Source: VRUE01 sp963837735 (GTDB taxonomy: Bacteria; Actinomycetota; Thermoleophilia; Solirubrobacterales; 70-9). From it: a DNA stretch of 64,000 bases. Below the pieces are notes generated by a model. It did not search any database. It saw nothing but the letters and a program-made list of their open reading frames with translations, and was not told the DNA's origin. Location: assembly GCA_963837735.1 (NCBI GenBank), contig CAWIOM010000004.1:124001-188000 (forward strand), in the 5' to 3' direction. The translations under genes were made by a program, and so were the position numbers. The first letter of the stretch is position 1, and each line of letters begins with the position of its first letter. Positions 35,108 to 44,853 of the stretch are shown here, piece after piece.

Positions 35108-36080
35108 ATGTCGGCGATAGTCGTCGCCGGCCTCGAACGCGCCTTCGGCGAGGTCAGGGCCGTGCAGGGCATCGACCTCGAGGTCGCGGAGGGCGAAATC
35201 TACGGCTTCCTCGGCCCCAACGGCGCCGGCAAGACGACGACCGTGCGGATGCTGACGACGCTGCTGCTGCCGACCGGCGGCCGGGCTGCGGTCGCCGGCC
35301 ACGACGTCGCCCGGGAAGCACGGCAGGTTCGTCGCACGATCGGCGTAGCCCTTCAGGAAGCGGCGCTCGACCCGCTGATGACCGGCCGGGAGCTGATCCG
35401 CCTGCAGGCGACGCTGCAGGGGATCCCGACCGCCGAAGGCCGCAGGCGCGCCGACGACCTGCTCGACCGCGTCGACCTCAGCGACGCCGCCGACCGCCGC
35501 GTAGGCGGCTACTCGGGCGGCATGCAGCGCCGCCTCGACCTCGCCGCCGCCCTCGTCCACGAACCCCGCGTCCTCTTCCTCGACGAGCCGACCACCGGCC
35601 TCGACCCGGTCAGCCGCAAGACGATCTGGGAGGAGGTAAGGGCAGTTGAACGACGACGGCACCACGGTCTTCCTCACCACCCAGTACCTGGAGGAGGCCG
35701 ACCAGCTCGCCGACAACGTCGGGATCATCGACAACGGCCGGATCGTCGCCGAGGGCACCCCGGAGGCGCTCAAATCCGAGATCGGCCACCCCCACATCCG
35801 CCTCCAGCTCGAGGAGGGATCGATCGCCGAGGCGGAGCGCGCCTGCGCCCGGATCGGAAAGCTGCTGCCGCCCGTCGACGGCAAAACGGTCCTGGTCGAG
35901 GTCGCCGGTGGAGCGGCGGAGATCCCGGCGGTGGTCAGGGCGCTCGACGAGGCCGGCATCGCCGTCGGCGCGCTGGAGCTGGTCCATCCCACCCTCGACG
36001 ACGTCTTCGTCGCCAAGACCGGCCATCACCTGGCCGAGGAGAGCGAGGAGAACGAAGAGAAGGAGCCGGTCAAGACTTGA
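35108..36080 (+). pseudogene. ABC-2 exporter ATPase (DrrA-like), one extra base
   Basis: This is the ATPase subunit of an ABC-2 transporter. It has Walker A GPNGAGKTTT, signature YSGGMQRRLDLAAAL, Walker B VLFLDEPTTGLDP and the H-loop residue replaced by Gln in FLTTQYLEEAD, as is usual in DrrA-type exporters. An extra G in 35640-35642 breaks the frame between WEEV and RQLNDDGTTVF. Repaired, it has 323 residues. Its stop overlaps the first permease start (TTGA). It starts directly after the amidase stop. The cargo is unknown. Confidence 0.88.
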
Positions 36081-36862
36081 GCGCCCTGGCGACGAACCTC
36101 AGGGTCGTCAAGGCGCTCGGCCTGCGCTCGGTCCGGCAGACCTTCCGCCGGCCCCAGCTACTTGCCCCGATCGTCGTCTTCCCGACGATCCTGCTGGCGA
36201 TCCAGACCGGCGGAGCCGGGGCTGCGGTCGACCTGCCCGGCTTTCCCCCGGTCCAGAGCTTTCTCCAGTTCATGCTCGCCGGGGCGATGATGCAGTCGCT
36301 GATGCTGGCCGGGAACAGCGGCGGCATCGCCCTCGCCGTCGACATCGAGATGGGCTTCACGGACCGCCTCTTCTCGGCGCCGATCTCCCGCTTCACGATC
36401 GTCCTCGGCCGGCTCGCGGGGACGGCCGCGCTCGGACTCTTCGCCTCGCTCTGGTTCCTGGCGATCGGCCTCGTCTTCGGCGCCGAAATCGAGAGCGGCG
36501 TCGCCGGCGCCCTGATCGCGATCGTCCTCGTCACCGCCTCGGCGCTGGCGGTCGGCGGGATCGGCGCCGCGATCGCCCTGCGCACCGGCAGCGCCAGCGT
36601 CGTCCAGGGCCTCTTCCCGCTGGTCCTCGTCGTCCTCTTCGTCTCCTCGGCGTTCTTCCCGGTGGAACTGATGATCGAACCGGCGAAGGCGATCGCCGAA
36701 TACAACCCGCTGAGCTTCATCGTCGAAGGGATTCGCGGGCCGATCATCTCCGGGATCGACGCCTCCGACCTGCTCGGCGCGGTCGCCGCGATCATCGGCA
36801 TCTTCGGGCTCGGCCTGGTGCTCAGCGCCCGCGCCCTGCGCCACCGGTTGCGGGTCGGCTGA
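36077..36862 (+). CDS. ABC-2 type permease (first of two)
   Basis: This 261-residue protein has six hydrophobic helices and the ABC-2 pattern: an amphipathic N-terminus (LRSVRQTFRRPQLLAP), a DIEMGFTDRLFSAPISR coupling segment and a C-terminal EYNPLSFIVEGIRG. It starts at TTG 36077. A second permease follows with a TGATG overlap, so the exporter is probably an ATPase dimer with two different permeases. Neighbouring genes do not reveal the substrate. Confidence 0.86.
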   Translation: MSALATNLRVVKALGLRSVRQTFRRPQLLAPIVVFPTILLAIQTGGAGAAVDLPGFPPVQSFLQFMLAGAMMQSLMLAGNSGGIALAVDIEMGFTDRLFSAPISRFTIVLGRLAGTAALGLFASLWFLAIGLVFGAEIESGVAGALIAIVLVTASALAVGGIGAAIALRTGSASVVQGLFPLVLVVLFVSSAFFPVELMIEPAKAIAEYNPLSFIVEGIRGPIISGIDASDLLGAVAAIIGIFGLGLVLSARALRHRLRVG

Positions 36863-37653
36863 TGGAGGAAACGGTGGAGCTGGCGGCTTGGCGAGCCAAT
36901 CTGGCGACGATCTCGGCGCTGATGGCGCGGGCACGGAACGAGCTGCTGCGAGTCCCGGGAGCGGCGATCCCGGGGGTCTTGGCGCCGACGATCTTCTTCC
37001 TCGGCCTGAACGGCGTCTTCGGCGCCCTGACGCAGCTGCAGGGCTTCGACACGGGGACGTACGAGAGCTTCATCGTCCCGGTCAGCATGCTGCAGGGTGC
37101 CGGCTTCACCGGGGCGGCGGCCGGCGTCAACCTGGCCCGCGACATCGAGCAGGGCTGGCTCGACCGGCTGCTGGTCTCGCCGGCCCCGCGCTGGGTGCTG
37201 CTCTCCGGCACGGTGCTCGCGGCCGGCGCCAGGGCGCTGATCCCGGCCACCTTCGTGCTCGGGGTGGCACTGGCGCTGGGCGCCGGCTGGCCGGGCGTCG
37301 ACGGCCTCCTCGTCACCTACGCGATGGTCGCCTCGATGGCCGCCGTCGCCGCCTGTTGGGGCTCGTTCCTCGCCCTGCGCTTCAAGAGCCAGTCGGCGGC
37401 GCCGCTGATGCAGGCGGGAATGATGGCGCTGATCCTGACGACGACCGCCTACGCGCCGCTGGCGCTGCTCCAGGGCTGGCTCCAGGACGTCGCCCGCGTC
37501 AACCCGGTGACCGACGTGATCGAAGCCGCCCGCCAGGGCTTCGTCGGCGCCGTCACCTGGAGCGACACCTGGCCCGGGCTGCTCGCTCTCGCCGCCCTCT
37601 TTCTTCTGCTCGGGACCCTCGCCCTGCGCGAGATGCGCCGCATGGGAGTGTGA
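36862..37653 (+). CDS. ABC-2 type permease (second of two)
   Basis: This 263-residue protein has about six helices and the same architecture as its neighbour: LARDIEQGWLDRLLVSPAPRW is the coupling segment and RVNPVTDVIEAARQGF the C-terminal signature. It starts at ATG 36862, overlapping the previous stop by one base. Its stop overlaps the GTG of the glycoside hydrolase gene. It is paralogous to the first permease and likely forms a heterodimer with it. Confidence 0.86.
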   Translation: MEETVELAAWRANLATISALMARARNELLRVPGAAIPGVLAPTIFFLGLNGVFGALTQLQGFDTGTYESFIVPVSMLQGAGFTGAAAGVNLARDIEQGWLDRLLVSPAPRWVLLSGTVLAAGARALIPATFVLGVALALGAGWPGVDGLLVTYAMVASMAAVAACWGSFLALRFKSQSAAPLMQAGMMALILTTTAYAPLALLQGWLQDVARVNPVTDVIEAARQGFVGAVTWSDTWPGLLALAALFLLLGTLALREMRRMGV

Positions 37654-38819
37654 GCAGGGCGGTCGAGATCGCCGAGCGCGTCCTCCGCCAGAACTGGCGG
37701 GAGGGGGAGCGCGACGGTCGCCGCTTCGCCTATACGCAGCCCAGCCCCGGACGCTACCCATGGCAGTGGTACTGGGACTCGTGCTTCGCGGCGATCGTCT
37801 GGCGGCGCTTCGACGGGGCCCGCGCACGAGCGGAGCTGGAGAGCCTGCTCGCCGCCCAGCGCGAGGACGGCTTCATCGGCCACACGATCTTCTGGGACCG
37901 CAAGGTCGCGCTGACGCGGTTGCCCTTCTACAACGTGCTCTCGCGAAGCGCCTTCCAGACCGAGACGATCCAGCCACCGCTGCTCGCCTGGGCCTGGCGG
38001 ATCGCGGTCGGCGACCCCGCCGGGGAGCCGCGGATCGCCGCCCAGGTCGAGTGGCTCGCCGCCAATCGGGACCTCGAGGGGGACGGGCTGCTCTGGATCG
38101 TCCAGCCCGACGAGTCCGGCCTCGACGCCTCGCCCAAGTTCGACCCGGTCTGGGGCCGGCGGGCGAACTCGCGAATCGGCTTCCCGCTTCTCGTCGGCCG
38201 CAATCGTCGGCTGGGCTTCGACGCCCGCCGCGTCCGCGAGCGCGGTGGCCCGATCCTCTGCGAGGTCATCGTCAACACCTTCTGGTCGCTCTCGCTGCAG
38301 GCGCTGGGCAGGCCATCGGCGACCCCGGCGCTGGTCGAGCGGCTCTGGGACGAGCGGCGGGGCGCGTTCTTCGACGAGGCCCAGCCGGGCGGCGAGCGGC
38401 CGGCCGTCCTCACCTGCGCGTCGCTGGCGCCGCTGGCGCTGCCCGACCTGCCCGAGGAGATCGGCAGGCGCCTGGTCGAGGAGCACCTGCTCGACCCGCG
38501 CGAGTTCCTGACCCGAGTCGCGCCGCCATCGGTGGCCGCCTCCGAGCCCACCTACGAACCGCATGGCGGACACGGCCCGATCCGTCGCTACTGGCGCGGG
38601 CCGACCTGGGTCAACACGGCCTGGCTGGCCTGGATCGGGCTACGGCGGCTCGGCTACGAGGAGGAGGCACGCAACCTGGCCGCCGGCCTGATCGGCGCGG
38701 TCGAGCGCGAAGGCCTGCGCGAGTACTACGACCCGCGCGACGGCACCGGCCTCGGCGCCAGGGATTTCGCCTGGTCGGCCCTGATCTGCGAGATGGCCGA
38801 CCCTACCGAGGACAAATAG
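37650..38819 (+). CDS. GH63/MGH1-like glycoside hydrolase
   Basis: This 389-residue (alpha/alpha)6-barrel protein resembles mannosylglycerate hydrolase and related GH63 enzymes. It has YPWQWYWDSCFAAIVWRRFD at the N-terminus, REDGFIGHTIFWDRK and the C-terminal RRYWRGPTWVNTAWLAWIGL. Asp and Glu residues in these segments are candidate catalytic acids. It lacks the large N-terminal domain of eukaryotic GH63. A compatible-solute or glucoside substrate is plausible. It starts at GTG 37650, overlapping the exporter permease stop, so it may be co-expressed with the ABC genes. Confidence 0.82.
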   Translation: MSRAVEIAERVLRQNWREGERDGRRFAYTQPSPGRYPWQWYWDSCFAAIVWRRFDGARARAELESLLAAQREDGFIGHTIFWDRKVALTRLPFYNVLSRSAFQTETIQPPLLAWAWRIAVGDPAGEPRIAAQVEWLAANRDLEGDGLLWIVQPDESGLDASPKFDPVWGRRANSRIGFPLLVGRNRRLGFDARRVRERGGPILCEVIVNTFWSLSLQALGRPSATPALVERLWDERRGAFFDEAQPGGERPAVLTCASLAPLALPDLPEEIGRRLVEEHLLDPREFLTRVAPPSVAASEPTYEPHGGHGPIRRYWRGPTWVNTAWLAWIGLRRLGYEEEARNLAAGLIGAVEREGLREYYDPRDGTGLGARDFAWSALICEMADPTEDK

Positions 38820-38887
38820 CCGTGTGACAAGGATGTAGGGAGCGCCGCGTGCTCTGCACGCAAGCGACCGAAGACGCCGTCAGACGG

Positions 38888-39107
38888 CTATTTGTACCGA
38901 TAGGTAATTCGGCCGCTGATCGAGGTCATACGGCGACAGCTCGATCTTGACGCGGTCGCCGGGAAGAATGCGGATGTAATGGCGGCGCATCTTGCCCGAG
39001 ATGTGCCCCAGCACGTCGTGCCCGTTGTCCAGTTTGACCCGGAACATCGTGTTGGGGAGGGCCTCTGTGATCTCGCCCTCCATCTCGATCTTCTCCTCTT
39101 TGCCCAT
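38888..39107 (-). pseudogene. infA: Translation initiation factor IF-1, one extra base near the 3' end
   Basis: This small OB-fold initiation factor reads MGKEEKIEMEGEITEALPN and continues through GDRVKIELSPYDLD, then is shifted by one extra base at about 38917. As read, the frame ends QRPNYLSVQIAV at 38880. Removing that base restores the universal C-terminus RGRITYRYK and a stop at 38888, giving 72 residues. IF-1 is essential and its end is invariant, so this is almost surely a sequence error. It stands alone here rather than next to rpmJ-rpsM. Confidence 0.92.
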
Positions 39108-39150
39108 GCGGCGAGCAGCGTAGCGGACCGAGTGGCCGTTCCCCGCCTAC

Positions 39151-39927
39151 CTAGCGCCCCTCGAACGTCGCCTTGCCGGGGCCCTCGGCGAGGAACGAGG
39201 AGACCGCGTTCTGCAGGTCCTCGGTGGCGAACAGCCCGCCGGAGACCGCGGGAGTTTCGGCGTCGGCCTTGTCGACGCCGCCCTCGAGGTAGGCGCGGAC
39301 CAGCCTCTTCGTCGCCCCATGGGCCTTGGTCGGGCCGGCGGCGAGCCTGTGGGCGAAGCGCATCCCCTTCTCGAGCAGCTCCTCGTCGCCGACCACCCGG
39401 TTGAGCACCCCCCAACGCTCCAGAGTCGGCGCATCGTAGAGGCCGCCGGTCATCACGAACTCGCGCGCCCGGCCCGGCCCGGCGCGCTCGGCCATCCGCT
39501 GCGTGCCGCCGGCGCCGGGCGTCAGGCCGACGACGGCCTCGACCAGGCCGAACTGCGCCGACTCGGTCGCCCAGATCAGGTCGCAGCCGAGCGAGACCTC
39601 GAGGCCGGCGGTCAGGCAGAGCCCGTGGACGAGGGCGAGGGTCGGGATCGGCAGCGCCTCGAGCCTGCGCACCCCGGCGACCAGGGCCGCGAACATCTCA
39701 CCGCCGTCCTCGGGGCTCGTCCCGTCGAAGACGTTGACGTCGGCGCCGCCGGTGAAGACCTCGCCCTCGGCGCGCCAGACCAGCGCCCGCGCGTCCGACT
39801 CCTCGACTTCCCCGACCCGCACGTCGAGCGCCTCGAACGCCTCCCGCCCGAACAGGTTGAGGGGCGGGTCGTCAAGGACCAGCACCGCCACGTCGCCGTC
39901 GCGCTCGAGCCTCACCGGGTCAGCCAT
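39151..39927 (-). CDS. Enoyl-CoA hydratase/isomerase family protein
   Basis: This 258-residue crotonase-fold protein has the oxyanion-hole motifs FTGGADVNVF and LTAGLEVSLGCDLIWA, and GLTPGAGGTQRMAER with the usual Gly-rich run. In place of the common catalytic Glu, the second position reads VEAVVGLTP, so Glu is present (FGLVEAVVG). It may be a hydratase or isomerase. It is not in the beta-oxidation cluster. It lies downstream of the cca gene in the same direction, with about 40 bases between. Confidence 0.9.
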   Translation of the reverse strand: MADPVRLERDGDVAVLVLDDPPLNLFGREAFEALDVRVGEVEESDARALVWRAEGEVFTGGADVNVFDGTSPEDGGEMFAALVAGVRRLEALPIPTLALVHGLCLTAGLEVSLGCDLIWATESAQFGLVEAVVGLTPGAGGTQRMAERAGPGRAREFVMTGGLYDAPTLERWGVLNRVVGDEELLEKGMRFAHRLAAGPTKAHGATKRLVRAYLEGGVDKADAETPAVSGGLFATEDLQNAVSSFLAEGPGKATFEGR

Positions 39928-39966
39928 CTCGTTCTCCTCTTCTCGTTCACAGAAAGCTCGGGCAGC

Positions 39967-41392
39967 CTACCCGCGCAGCCCGCGAGCCCAGGCGACCGCC
40001 TCCTCGCGAGTGCCGACCTCGCCCGCGTACTGGGCCGCCTCGAGCTCGGCGAGCAGCTCCCCCAGCTCGGCCCCCTCGGGTATCCCCAGCTCGGCGGCGA
40101 GCTCGTCGCCCGGCAGGAGGCGCGGCGGCGGCCCGTCCCGGCGCCAGTCGAGCGCCGCGGCGAGCATCCGGCGGGCCAGCTCGAGGTGGGCCTCGATCGC
40201 CTCCTCGGTGGCGAACGGGCCGCTGCCGCGAGCGGAGAGTCGGTCGGCGACGGTGAGCAGGGTGACGTCGGCGGCGACCGGTTCGGTCGCCCGCAGGTAC
40301 TCGTGGACTCGGCGTGCGAGGCAGCGGCATCTCATGGACAAGGAACCCGAGCCGCAGGTGGTGGAGGGTGAGCGCCTGCAGATGGGCGGTGAGAGTGCGG
40401 CCGGCCCGGAGCCGGCGGCAGGCCTCCCCCACCATCTCGGCACCGACGCTGTCGTGGCCGATGAAGGTCACGTAGCCGCCGCGCTCGCCGCGGGTCGCGG
40501 GCTTGCCGATGTCGTGCAGGACGGCGCCGAAGCGCAGCGCGGTGCCCCGGGTCATGTCGTCGGCCAGCGGCTCCTCGAGCAGCGCCCGCGCCTCCGCGGC
40601 GCGCTCGCCGGCGAAGCGGTCGAGGTCCGCCTCGACGGCCAGCGCCTGCTCGAGCACCGCCAGCGTGTGGCCGTGGACGTCGAGGTGGTGGTTGGGCCCC
40701 TGCTCGACGTCGCGCAGCTCGGCGAGCTCGGGGAGGACGACCGGCGTGACGCCGAGCTCGTCGAGCAGGGCGAGGCCGCGCAGCGGGTCGCGGCCGCCGA
40801 TCAGCTGCCGCAGCTCGACGAGCTGCCGCTCCCCGGCCGGCTCGCAGGCGCGCGCGGCGCCGGCCCGGGCCAGCTCGGCCGTGCCCTCCTCGACCGTCAG
40901 CTCGAGCTCGGCCGCCAGCCGGGGTGCGCGCAGCAGGCGCAGGGGGTCCGCCGAGAAGCTGCCCTCGCCGACCGCACGCAGAAGGCGCCGGTCGAGGTCG
41001 GCGAGCCCGCCGAACGGATCGACCGGCTCCCCCCCGGCGAGCGGCACCGCGACGGCGCCGACGGTGAAGTCGCGCTTGCCGAGGTCGTCCTCGATCCCCG
41101 CTCCGCGAACCGGCGTGAGGTCGACCTGCCAGGCCTTCTCGCGGTCGACGACGCGCCAGGTCTCGAACTCGGCCGAGAGCTCGAAGGCGTGGGCTCGAGA
41201 GGCGGCGGCGATTGCCCGGGCGGCGCCCTCGGGATCGCCGGCGACGGCGAGATCGAGGTCGGTGACGTCGGCCCCGAGGACGGCGTCGCGGACGGCGCCG
41301 CCGACGACCCAGGCGTCGGTCCCGGCGCCGGCCAGTGCCCCGCGGGCGAGCTCGACGACCGGCGCCGCGGACAGTCGCTCGCCCAGGCTCAC
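39967..41392 (-). pseudogene. cca: CCA tRNA nucleotidyltransferase / polyA polymerase family, one extra base
   Basis: This nucleotidyltransferase adds CCA to tRNA 3' ends, needed here since tRNA-Pro lacks encoded CCA. It has the N-terminal GGAVRDAVLGADVTDLDLAV with the catalytic Asp pair, the RNA-binding RDFTVGAVAV, and an HD domain with LHDIGKPATRG. An extra base at 40320-40321 shifts the frame between HEMPL and ARRVHEYLRA; corrected, the protein has 474 residues. Homologues may instead be polyA polymerases, but the actinobacterial context favours CCA addition. Confidence 0.88.
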
Positions 41393-41408
41393 CGCCGCCC
41401 TCCGGCCC

Positions 41409-42518
41409 TCACGCCGCCTCGCGCGGCACCCGGGCGGAGATCCCGCAGGTGACCTCGTAGTTGATCGTGTCGAGCCGCGCCGCCACCTCCTCGGCGAGGA
41501 TCGCCTCCCCGCCCTGGGCGCCGATCAGGACCGCCTCGTCGCCGGGCTCGACCTCGCTCTCGCCCCCGAGCTCGATCGTCAGGTTGTCCATCGAGACCGT
41601 GCCGACGAGCGGATGCCGCCGGCCGCGGACAAGCACCTCGCCGTTGTTGGAGAGGCCGCGACGGACCCCATCGCCGTAGCCGATCGGCAGCACCCCGATC
41701 CTCGTCTCGTTCGCCGCGCTCCAGGTCTGGCCGTAGCCGACGCTGTCGCCCGCGCCGAGGCGCTTGACGTCGGCGACGTAGGAGTGGAGGGAGAGCGCCG
41801 GGCTGAGGCCGCGCTCGGAGGGGTCGCCCTGGAAGGGGTCGAGCCCGTAGACGGCGATCCCGCAGCGCACCATGTCGAAGTGAGCGCCGGGCTCGCGGAA
41901 GACGGCGGCGCTGTTGGCGGCGTGGACGGTGACCCCCGGGAACTCATTCCTCGCCGCGGCCGCGACCTCGGAGAAGCGCCTCAGCTGCTCGTCGAAGAAG
42001 TCGGACTCCGGTTCGTCGGCGGTGGCGAAGTGGGTCCAGACGCCGGCCAGCTCGAGGTTGGGCTCCTGCTCACAGGCGCGGCAGAGGGCGATCACCGCCT
42101 CGGGGTCGCGGTTGCCCAACCGCCCCATGCCGCTGTCGTGCTTGACGTGGACCCGGACCGGCCGGCCCTGGGCACGCGCCCGGGTCGCCGCCAGGCGAAG
42201 GAAGTCCTCGTGCCAGACCGCGACCTCCGAGCCGGCCGCCAACGCCATGTCGAGCTCCGTCTCGGCCAGCGCCCCCATCGTCAACAGCGGGACGTGGGGC
42301 AGGCGCCTGCCGATCTCGGCGGCCTCTCCCCCGGTCGCGACCGCGAGGCGAGTGGCGCCGCCGGCCAGCGCCGCGCTCGCACAGGAGTCGGCGCCGTGGC
42401 CGTAGCCGTCGGCCTTGACGACCGCGCAGAGCTGGACGCCCTCGCCGACGGTCGCGGCGAGATGAGCGCAGTTGCGCTCCACCGCGGAAACGTCGATCCG
42501 GGCGAGCGCCCGCGCCAT
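41409..42518 (-). CDS. alr: Alanine racemase
   Basis: This PLP enzyme makes D-alanine for peptidoglycan. The 369-residue protein has the PLP lysine in CAVVKADGYGHGA (K34) and the second catalytic residue, Tyr, in GDSVGYGQTW. The C-terminal beta-domain contains IGYGDGVRRGLSN and VSMDNLTIELGG. Length and motifs are standard. It is followed closely upstream by a CBS protein gene and downstream by cca, all on the minus strand. Confidence 0.95.
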   Translation of the reverse strand: MARALARIDVSAVERNCAHLAATVGEGVQLCAVVKADGYGHGADSCASAALAGGATRLAVATGGEAAEIGRRLPHVPLLTMGALAETELDMALAAGSEVAVWHEDFLRLAATRARAQGRPVRVHVKHDSGMGRLGNRDPEAVIALCRACEQEPNLELAGVWTHFATADEPESDFFDEQLRRFSEVAAAARNEFPGVTVHAANSAAVFREPGAHFDMVRCGIAVYGLDPFQGDPSERGLSPALSLHSYVADVKRLGAGDSVGYGQTWSAANETRIGVLPIGYGDGVRRGLSNNGEVLVRGRRHPLVGTVSMDNLTIELGGESEVEPGDEAVLIGAQGGEAILAEEVAARLDTINYEVTCGISARVPREAA

Positions 42519-42522
42519 TTGG

Positions 42523-42984
42523 CTAACCGTCGACGAGCGCGGCCAGCGCGTCGGCCCGGGTGACCATGCCGGCCAGGCGGCCCTCGCCGTCGACCACCGG
42601 AAGGTGGTTGTGGTGCTTGTCGGCGATCTTCTTCGCCACCGACTCGGCGTCCTCGTCCGTCGTGGCGACGATCGGGTCGGCGGTCATCAGGTCGCGCACG
42701 TTGGTCGCAAACGCTTTCTCGAGCTTTTCGTCGAAGCCCTTCATCGAGCCGACGAAGACGATCCCGCCCATGATGTTCAGGTAGTGGGGCAGGTGGAGGT
42801 CGGACTGCTCCTCGCTGAGGATCAGGTCGGACTCGCTGACGATGCCGACGACCCGGCTCTCGGAGTCGACGACCGGAATCGCGCCGAGCTCGGTCTGGGC
42901 GAGCAGGTCGATCGCCCTCTTCGCGTCCTCCTCGCGGGTGACGGAGGGCACATCGGTGTCCATGATCTCGGCGGCGGTCTTCAT
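42523..42984 (-). CDS. CBS domain-pair protein
   Basis: This 153-residue protein is made of two CBS domains: AIDLLAQTELGAIPVVDSESRV at about 27-48 with VGIVSESDLILSEEQ, and DAESVAKKIADKHHNHLPVV near 115-134 with GMVTRADALAALV. A linker of about 50 residues (LPHYLNIMGGIVFVGSMKGFDEK) separates the halves. It is likely a nucleotide-sensing regulator, with no attached enzyme. Only four bases separate it from alr downstream. Confidence 0.88.
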   Translation of the reverse strand: MKTAAEIMDTDVPSVTREEDAKRAIDLLAQTELGAIPVVDSESRVVGIVSESDLILSEEQSDLHLPHYLNIMGGIVFVGSMKGFDEKLEKAFATNVRDLMTADPIVATTDEDAESVAKKIADKHHNHLPVVDGEGRLAGMVTRADALAALVDG

Positions 42985-42996
42985 CGGACGACGAGG

Positions 42997-44465
42997 TTAT
43001 TCGACCGCGGGGGCGGGAAGCAGCCCAGCCGCGATCGAGTCGATCACGTCGGTGGCGATGACCGACTCGGCGGCGCCGACCCGTGCGGCGGCGGCGCGCC
43101 CTGCGCGGGCGTGCGCGATGACGGCGGCGCAGGCTGCCGCGAAGGGCTCGAGGCCGCGGGCAAGCATCGCCGCGGCGATGCCCGAGAGGACATCGCCGGT
43201 ACCGGCGGTCGCCAGGGCGGGCGCCGGGAGGACGTTGACCGCGAGCCGCTCGCCGTCGGTGACGATCGTGTCGTCGCCCTTGAGGACGACGACGGCGCCG
43301 GCGGTGCGGGCGGCCTCGCGGGCGAGCTCGACGCGGTGGGCGGCTATCTCCTCGGACGGGCGCCCGAGCAGCCGGCCGAGCTCGCCGGCGTGCGGTGTGA
43401 GCAAGGTCGGCGCGGGCCGCGCCGCGATCCAGCTGAGGCGCCCGGCGAAGGCGTTGAGCCCATCCGCGTCGAGGACCAGCGGCGCCTCGATCTGGGGGAC
43501 GGCCTCGCGGGCGAGCTCGACCGTGCCGGGGTCACGTCCGAGGCCGGGCCCGAAGACGCCGGCCGCGGCGCCCTCGAATGTCTTCAGGACGGCCTTTGCC
43601 GAGCCCGGCGCCAGACAGCCGTCACCGCCCGGGCAGCCGACCGACATCACCTCGGGCTGGGCGATCTCGAAGACCTGCTCGAGATCGGCCGGCACGGCGA
43701 CCGTGGCGTAGCCGGCACCTGCCCGGATCGCCGCCAGCGAGGACATCCGGACCGCCCCGGTGAGGCCGCGCGAGCCGCCGGCGATCGCCACCTGCCCGGA
43801 GCTGAACTTCGTCGAAGCCGCCCCCCGGCCGGGCGCCAGGCCGATCACCGCGGCGTCGATCTCGCCGGCCGCCGGCTCGACCGGCGCCCCGTCGGGGATC
43901 CCGATCGGCACGACGACCAGCCTGCCGGTGCACGATTTCCCGGGCGCGACCCGGTGGCCGATCTTGGCGGCGTGGAAGGAGACCGTGATCGAGGCCTCGA
44001 TCGCGACCCCCTCGACCTCGCCGGTCGAGGCGTCGACGCCGGAGGCGATATCGCAGGCGACGATCGGCGCCCCGCAGCGGTTGGCGGCCTCGATCGGGGC
44101 AATCGCCGGCTCGCGCGGGGCCCCCTCGAAGCCGGTGCCGAATATCGCGTCGACGATGACGCCCGAGCCCTGCAACCAGGCGTCGAGGTCGCCCGGGCCC
44201 GCGGCGCCGAAGACCTCGAGCACGTCGACTCCGAAGCCCATCGCCCCCAGGCGCCGGGCGGCGAGACGGCCGTCGCCGCCGTTGTTGCCCTTGCCGCAGA
44301 GGATCCGGATCGGGCCCTGGGGGGCGAGGCCGGCGACCGCGTCGGCGAGAGCACCCCCGCCGCCTCCATCAGCTCGGCTTCGGGCACCCCCCGCTCGTCG
44401 ATCGCCCAGCGGTCGGTGGCGCGCATCCCCGCTGCATCGAAAAGCGGCCTCAGCCATGCATCCAT
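42997..44465 (-). pseudogene. nnr: Bifunctional NAD(P)H-hydrate epimerase/dehydratase, one missing base
   Basis: This enzyme repairs hydrated NAD(P)H. The N-terminal epimerase domain starts MDAWLRPLFDAAGMRATDRW and has CGKGNNGGDG. The C-terminal ADP/ATP-dependent dehydratase has DADGLNAFAG, TPHAGELGRLLG and TAGTGDVLSGIAAAMLARG. One G is missing in the run at 44354-44358, between LMEAAG and GALADAV. Restoring it gives 489 residues, normal for the bifunctional type. As the break is in a homopolymer, consensus error is likely. acpS follows upstream, as in many actinobacteria. Confidence 0.92.
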
Positions 44466-44474
44466 TTGCCCAGC

Positions 44475-44843
44475 CTAGCCCGACCCGGGCGGACCGCCGC
44501 GGACCGCGACCGCGGCTGCGAAATCTCGCGAGTGGGTCAGCGAGACCTCGATCCGCTCGCCCGCCGCCGCTTCGGCGGCGGCGCCGGTGACCCGCACGGA
44601 CGGCGGCTCACCGGCGACGATCTCGACCTCGCGCAGGCCGAAGGCACCGGCTAGGCCGAGCGCCTTGACCACCGCCTCCTTGGCTGCAAAGCGGGCAGCG
44701 AGATGGCGCCCGGGGCGGGCTCGGGCCGCGGCATACTCGCGTTCGGCCTCGGTGAAGACTCTTTCGGCGAGGCGCGGGTGCCGTTCCAGCGCCCGCTCCA
44801 GCCGGCGGATCTCGAGGAGGTCGATGCCGATTCCGGCGGCCAC
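44475..44843 (-). CDS. acpS: Holo-[acyl-carrier-protein] synthase
   Basis: This AcpS-type phosphopantetheinyl transferase activates acyl carrier protein. The 122-residue protein has the Mg2+-binding Asp in GIGIDLLEIRRLERAL and the second motif RFAAKEAVVKALG. It starts at GTG 44843 and ends nine bases before the nnr start. The acpS-nnr pairing is common in Gram-positive bacteria and supports both calls. Confidence 0.94.
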   Translation of the reverse strand: MAAGIGIDLLEIRRLERALERHPRLAERVFTEAEREYAAARARPGRHLAARFAAKEAVVKALGLAGAFGLREVEIVAGEPPSVRVTGAAAEAAAGERIEVSLTHSRDFAAAVAVRGGPPGSG

Positions 44844-44853
44844 CTGGCCTCGC

